Shown one piece after another: positions 61,885-64,000 of a DNA stretch of 64,000 bases (positions are counted from its first letter, which is position 1; every line of letters begins with the position of its first letter). A model generated the notes under the pieces. It made no database searches. It worked only from the letters and a program-made list of their open reading frames with translations, and was not told where the DNA came from. The position numbers and the translations under genes are program-made. The DNA comes from Microbacterium candidum (GTDB taxonomy: Bacteria > Actinomycetota > Actinomycetes > Actinomycetales > Microbacteriaceae): contig NZ_JASXSZ010000004.1 of NCBI RefSeq assembly GCF_030315975.1, positions 124,001 to 188,000 of the forward strand. Direction: 5' to 3'.

Positions 61885-63299
61885 GCAGTGCTGTAGGGGG
61901 TGCTGCGGGAGGCCTCGTCGAAGAGCGGCCGCTCCGCTATCCCGACGCCTCGTCCCCGGAGGTCATGGAGAACCGCGGCTGGTGGCTCGTCGGCATGAAC
62001 TTCCTCCTGCCCGGCTCGGCGCAGGTGCTGGCCGGCAACCGGAGGCTCGGACGGTTCGGCATCGCGGCGACGCTCGCGCTGTGGGTGCTCGCGATCGTCG
62101 GCGTCATCGCGGCGCTGCTGTGGCGCACTGCCCTCGTGACCCTGCTGACGAACACGTTCTTCCTGCTGTTCCTCGAAGCGCTGATCATCGGGTACATCGT
62201 GCTGTGGGTGATCCTCACGATCGACACGCTGCGGCTCGTGCGGTTCGTCAAGGTCCGCGGATGGGCGCGGGTCGGCATCCCGATCCTCGCGATCTCCCTG
62301 CTCGTCGCGAGCGGTGCGGTGGCGGGCAAGGGCGCGGTCATCGCCGACTCCGCCCGCGGGGCCATCGGCACGATCTTCGCCGCCAGCGGACCTTCCGAGC
62401 CCCCGAGCGACGGCTACTACAACATCCTCCTTCTCGGCGGGGACGACGGTCAGGGCCGCGACTCTATGCGGTTCGACAGCATCTCGGTGGTCTCGATCAA
62501 CGCAGACACGGGGCAGATCGCGCGCACCGGCGTCCCGCGAGACCTCGCCGGCTTCCCGTTCGTCGACGGCAGCCCGATGCGCACGCTCTATCCCACGGTG
62601 CACAAGGGCCACAGCGACGCCAAGTGCGGCTGGGGCGGCGGGATCAACCAGCTCAACACCGAGGTGGGAGTCTGCAAGCACGGTTCGTCGCTGTATCCGG
62701 ATGCTGTCAGCCAGGGCTCCACGCCATCGATCGAGGCGACGCGCGACGCCGTCGAAGGGATCACGGGGCTGAAGATCCAGTACTACCTGCTGATGAACTA
62801 CGGCGGGTTCGCGCAGCTCGTCGACGCTCTGGGAGGCGTCGACATCACCGTCACGCAGCGTCTGCCCGAGGGCGGCCCGTCCTACGACGGCGAGCCCGTG
62901 CAGAAGTGGGCGACGGGATGGATCGAGCCCGGCAAGCAGCACATGGATGGCAACACCGCCCAGTGGTACGCGCGCTCGCGAGAGACCACGAGCGACTTCG
63001 ACCGCGTCAAGCGGCAGTCCGAGCTGCAGGACGCGATCCTCAAGCAGGCGAACCCGGCGAATCTCCTCACGCGCTTCCAGGAGGTCGCCGCCGCCGGCAC
63101 CAACCTCTTCAAGACCGACATCCCCGAGTCGATGCTCGGCTACCTCGCCGATCTCGGCGTGAAGTCGAAGTCGCATCCGTCGCCGTCGATCGTGCTCGAC
63201 CCGAACGCCGGCGTCGACCAGTTCCACCCCGATGTCGTCTACGTGAAGCAGCGGATCCAGGCGATGCTGCATCCCCCGACTCCGACGCCGAAGGGATGA
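61881..63299 (+). CDS. LytR-CpsA-Psr (LCP) family protein
   Basis: LCP enzymes transfer glycopolymers from lipid carriers to peptidoglycan outside the cell. The 472-residue protein has a cytosolic N-terminus and about four membrane segments (near residues 35-150), more than the single one usual for LCP proteins. The extracellular LCP domain follows: [52 protein letters not shown], and the Arg-rich [16 protein letters not shown]. The extra segments are common in actinobacterial members. It is coupled to purE by a four-base overlap. Confidence 0.9.
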   Translation: MSSAVGGAAGGLVEERPLRYPDASSPEVMENRGWWLVGMNFLLPGSAQVLAGNRRLGRFGIAATLALWVLAIVGVIAALLWRTALVTLLTNTFFLLFLEALIIGYIVLWVILTIDTLRLVRFVKVRGWARVGIPILAISLLVASGAVAGKGAVIADSARGAIGTIFAASGPSEPPSDGYYNILLLGGDDGQGRDSMRFDSISVVSINADTGQIARTGVPRDLAGFPFVDGSPMRTLYPTVHKGHSDAKCGWGGGINQLNTEVGVCKHGSSLYPDAVSQGSTPSIEATRDAVEGITGLKIQYYLLMNYGGFAQLVDALGGVDITVTQRLPEGGPSYDGEPVQKWATGWIEPGKQHMDGNTAQWYARSRETTSDFDRVKRQSELQDAILKQANPANLLTRFQEVAAAGTNLFKTDIPESMLGYLADLGVKSKSHPSPSIVLDPNAGVDQFHPDVVYVKQRIQAMLHPPTPTPKG

Positions 63300-63303
63300 G
63301 CGC

Positions 63304-64000
63304 GTGACCACCACGCTGCGAGTGGTGCTCGACACCGATGCCGAGCCGGATGTGGCGCGCGCCGCGGTCGAGCTCGCCCGCGCCCTCGTACGGACCGCGC
63401 CGAGCGGCTGCGAGGTCGCCGCGATCGTGCCAGGCGGATCGGAGCCATCCGTTCCCGGTCTCGCCGACGTGCGGAGGCTGACGTTCGGCCGCCGCGAACT
63501 GCTCACCGCGTGGCAGCTGGGAGTGACCGCGGGTGTCGGCGGCGGGCTGATCCATGCGCCGTCCCTGCTCGCCCCGCTGACGCGACACGACCGCGTGCAC
63601 GACAACGACCAGACGGTCGTCACGCTGTGGGACCTCGATGCGTGGGAGGCGCCGTCACTCCTGCCGCGAGGAGTCGCCGCCTGGCAGAGGGCGATGCTCA
63701 AGCGCGCGCAGAAGCACGCTGACGCGGTCGTCGTGCCGACGCACGCGATGGCGGCATCCCTGGAGGCCGTGTCGAAGCTCGCCGGACGCATCCGCGTGAT
63801 CTCCGGAGCCGCCCCTACCGGCTTCGCCGTGCCGACGGATGCCGTGGGCCGCCGCCGCACCATGGGCGTGCCTGAGGGCACCATCGTGGTCGCGGGTATC
63901 GACGGGGTGGATGTCGCCTTCGAGGCGTTGGCGGCGGCACGAGTGTCGCTTCCGGTGATCGTGCTGGATGCGGGGGAGGGCGACGAGCCCGCGATCGCCG
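63304..64000 (+). CDS. Glycosyltransferase (GT-B, family 4-like), 3' truncated
   Basis: The frame from GTG 63304 stays open to the window end, with 232 residues visible. It lies 4 nt after the LCP gene. The N-terminal GT-B half shows GLIHAPSLLAPL, VVTLWDLDAWEAP, WQRAMLKRAQKHADAVVVPTHAMAASLE and RIRVISGAAPTGF, the order seen in family 4 hexosyltransferases. The donor and the C-terminal nucleotide-sugar site are beyond the edge. Coupling to an LCP ligase suggests a wall or surface glycan step. Confidence 0.82.
   Translation, partial: MTTTLRVVLDTDAEPDVARAAVELARALVRTAPSGCEVAAIVPGGSEPSVPGLADVRRLTFGRRELLTAWQLGVTAGVGGGLIHAPSLLAPLTRHDRVHDNDQTVVTLWDLDAWEAPSLLPRGVAAWQRAMLKRAQKHADAVVVPTHAMAASLEAVSKLAGRIRVISGAAPTGFAVPTDAVGRRRTMGVPEGTIVVAGIDGVDVAFEALAAARVSLPVIVLDAGEGDEPAIA

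Overview
The window is about 70% GC with short intergenic gaps and many GTG starts. Its gene set points to an actinobacterium of the family Microbacteriaceae, most likely Microbacterium; this rests on recalled gene content and order, as no database search was run. Both edges cut genes: a secreted lytic-transglycosylase-type protein on the left and a glycosyltransferase on the right. I see no tRNA, rRNA, CRISPR array, insertion sequence, integrase or prophage gene. The region reads as ordinary chromosome.

Layout. 1-3.9 kb: secreted wall protein, an ABC-2 exporter (ATPase plus two permeases) and a small membrane protein. 4.1-7.7 kb (minus): riboflavin operon ribD-ribE-ribBA-ribH under an FMN riboswitch. 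7.8-11.2 kb: glpD and glpK. 11.3-18.7 kb (minus): GNAT acetyltransferase, Fpg/Nei glycosylase, trpS, xthA, an LssY_C membrane protein, a YihY/BrkB protein and an MFS transporter. 18.8-22.3 kb (minus): sdhCDAB. 22.5-23.6 kb: manC. 23.7-32.0 kb: nucleoside uptake and salvage (BMP lipoprotein, ABC ATPase, two permeases, cdd, deoA, add). 32.1-33.5 kb (minus): TauE/SafE permease and a GNAT enzyme. 33.5-39.1 kb (minus): mannitol PTS operon carrying its own HPr and Enzyme I plus an extra small IIB, divergent from a PRD regulator (39.3-41.2 kb). 41.3-43.8 kb (minus): phosphosugar mutase and purine nucleoside phosphorylase. 43.9-45.3 kb: LpdA-type flavoprotein. 45.3-49.5 kb (minus): amidohydrolase, APC permease and LacI regulator. 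49.5-61.9 kb: biotin-dependent acyl-CoA carboxylase genes, maf, birA, purK and purE in an order recalled from mycobacteria, interrupted by an RNA methyltransferase and a two-component trio. 61.9-64 kb: LCP-family protein and glycosyltransferase.

The genes mostly form coherent catabolic and biosynthetic units. Glycerol, mannitol and nucleosides are taken up and fed into central metabolism. Riboflavin supply supports the flavoproteins SdhA, GlpD and LpdA. BirA biotinylates the carboxylase alpha subunit, whose beta and epsilon partners lie beside birA.

The strongest non-coding signal is a promoter pattern. About 18 genes have a TANNNT hexamer ending 6 or 7 nt before the start codon, the geometry of leaderless transcription. 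In four consecutive genes at 13.9-17.5 kb, the stop codon of the upstream gene is also the first half of that hexamer. Inverted repeats or hairpins fill nearly every junction between convergent genes, including two long palindromes and a run of contiguous hairpins at 56.4-56.6 kb.
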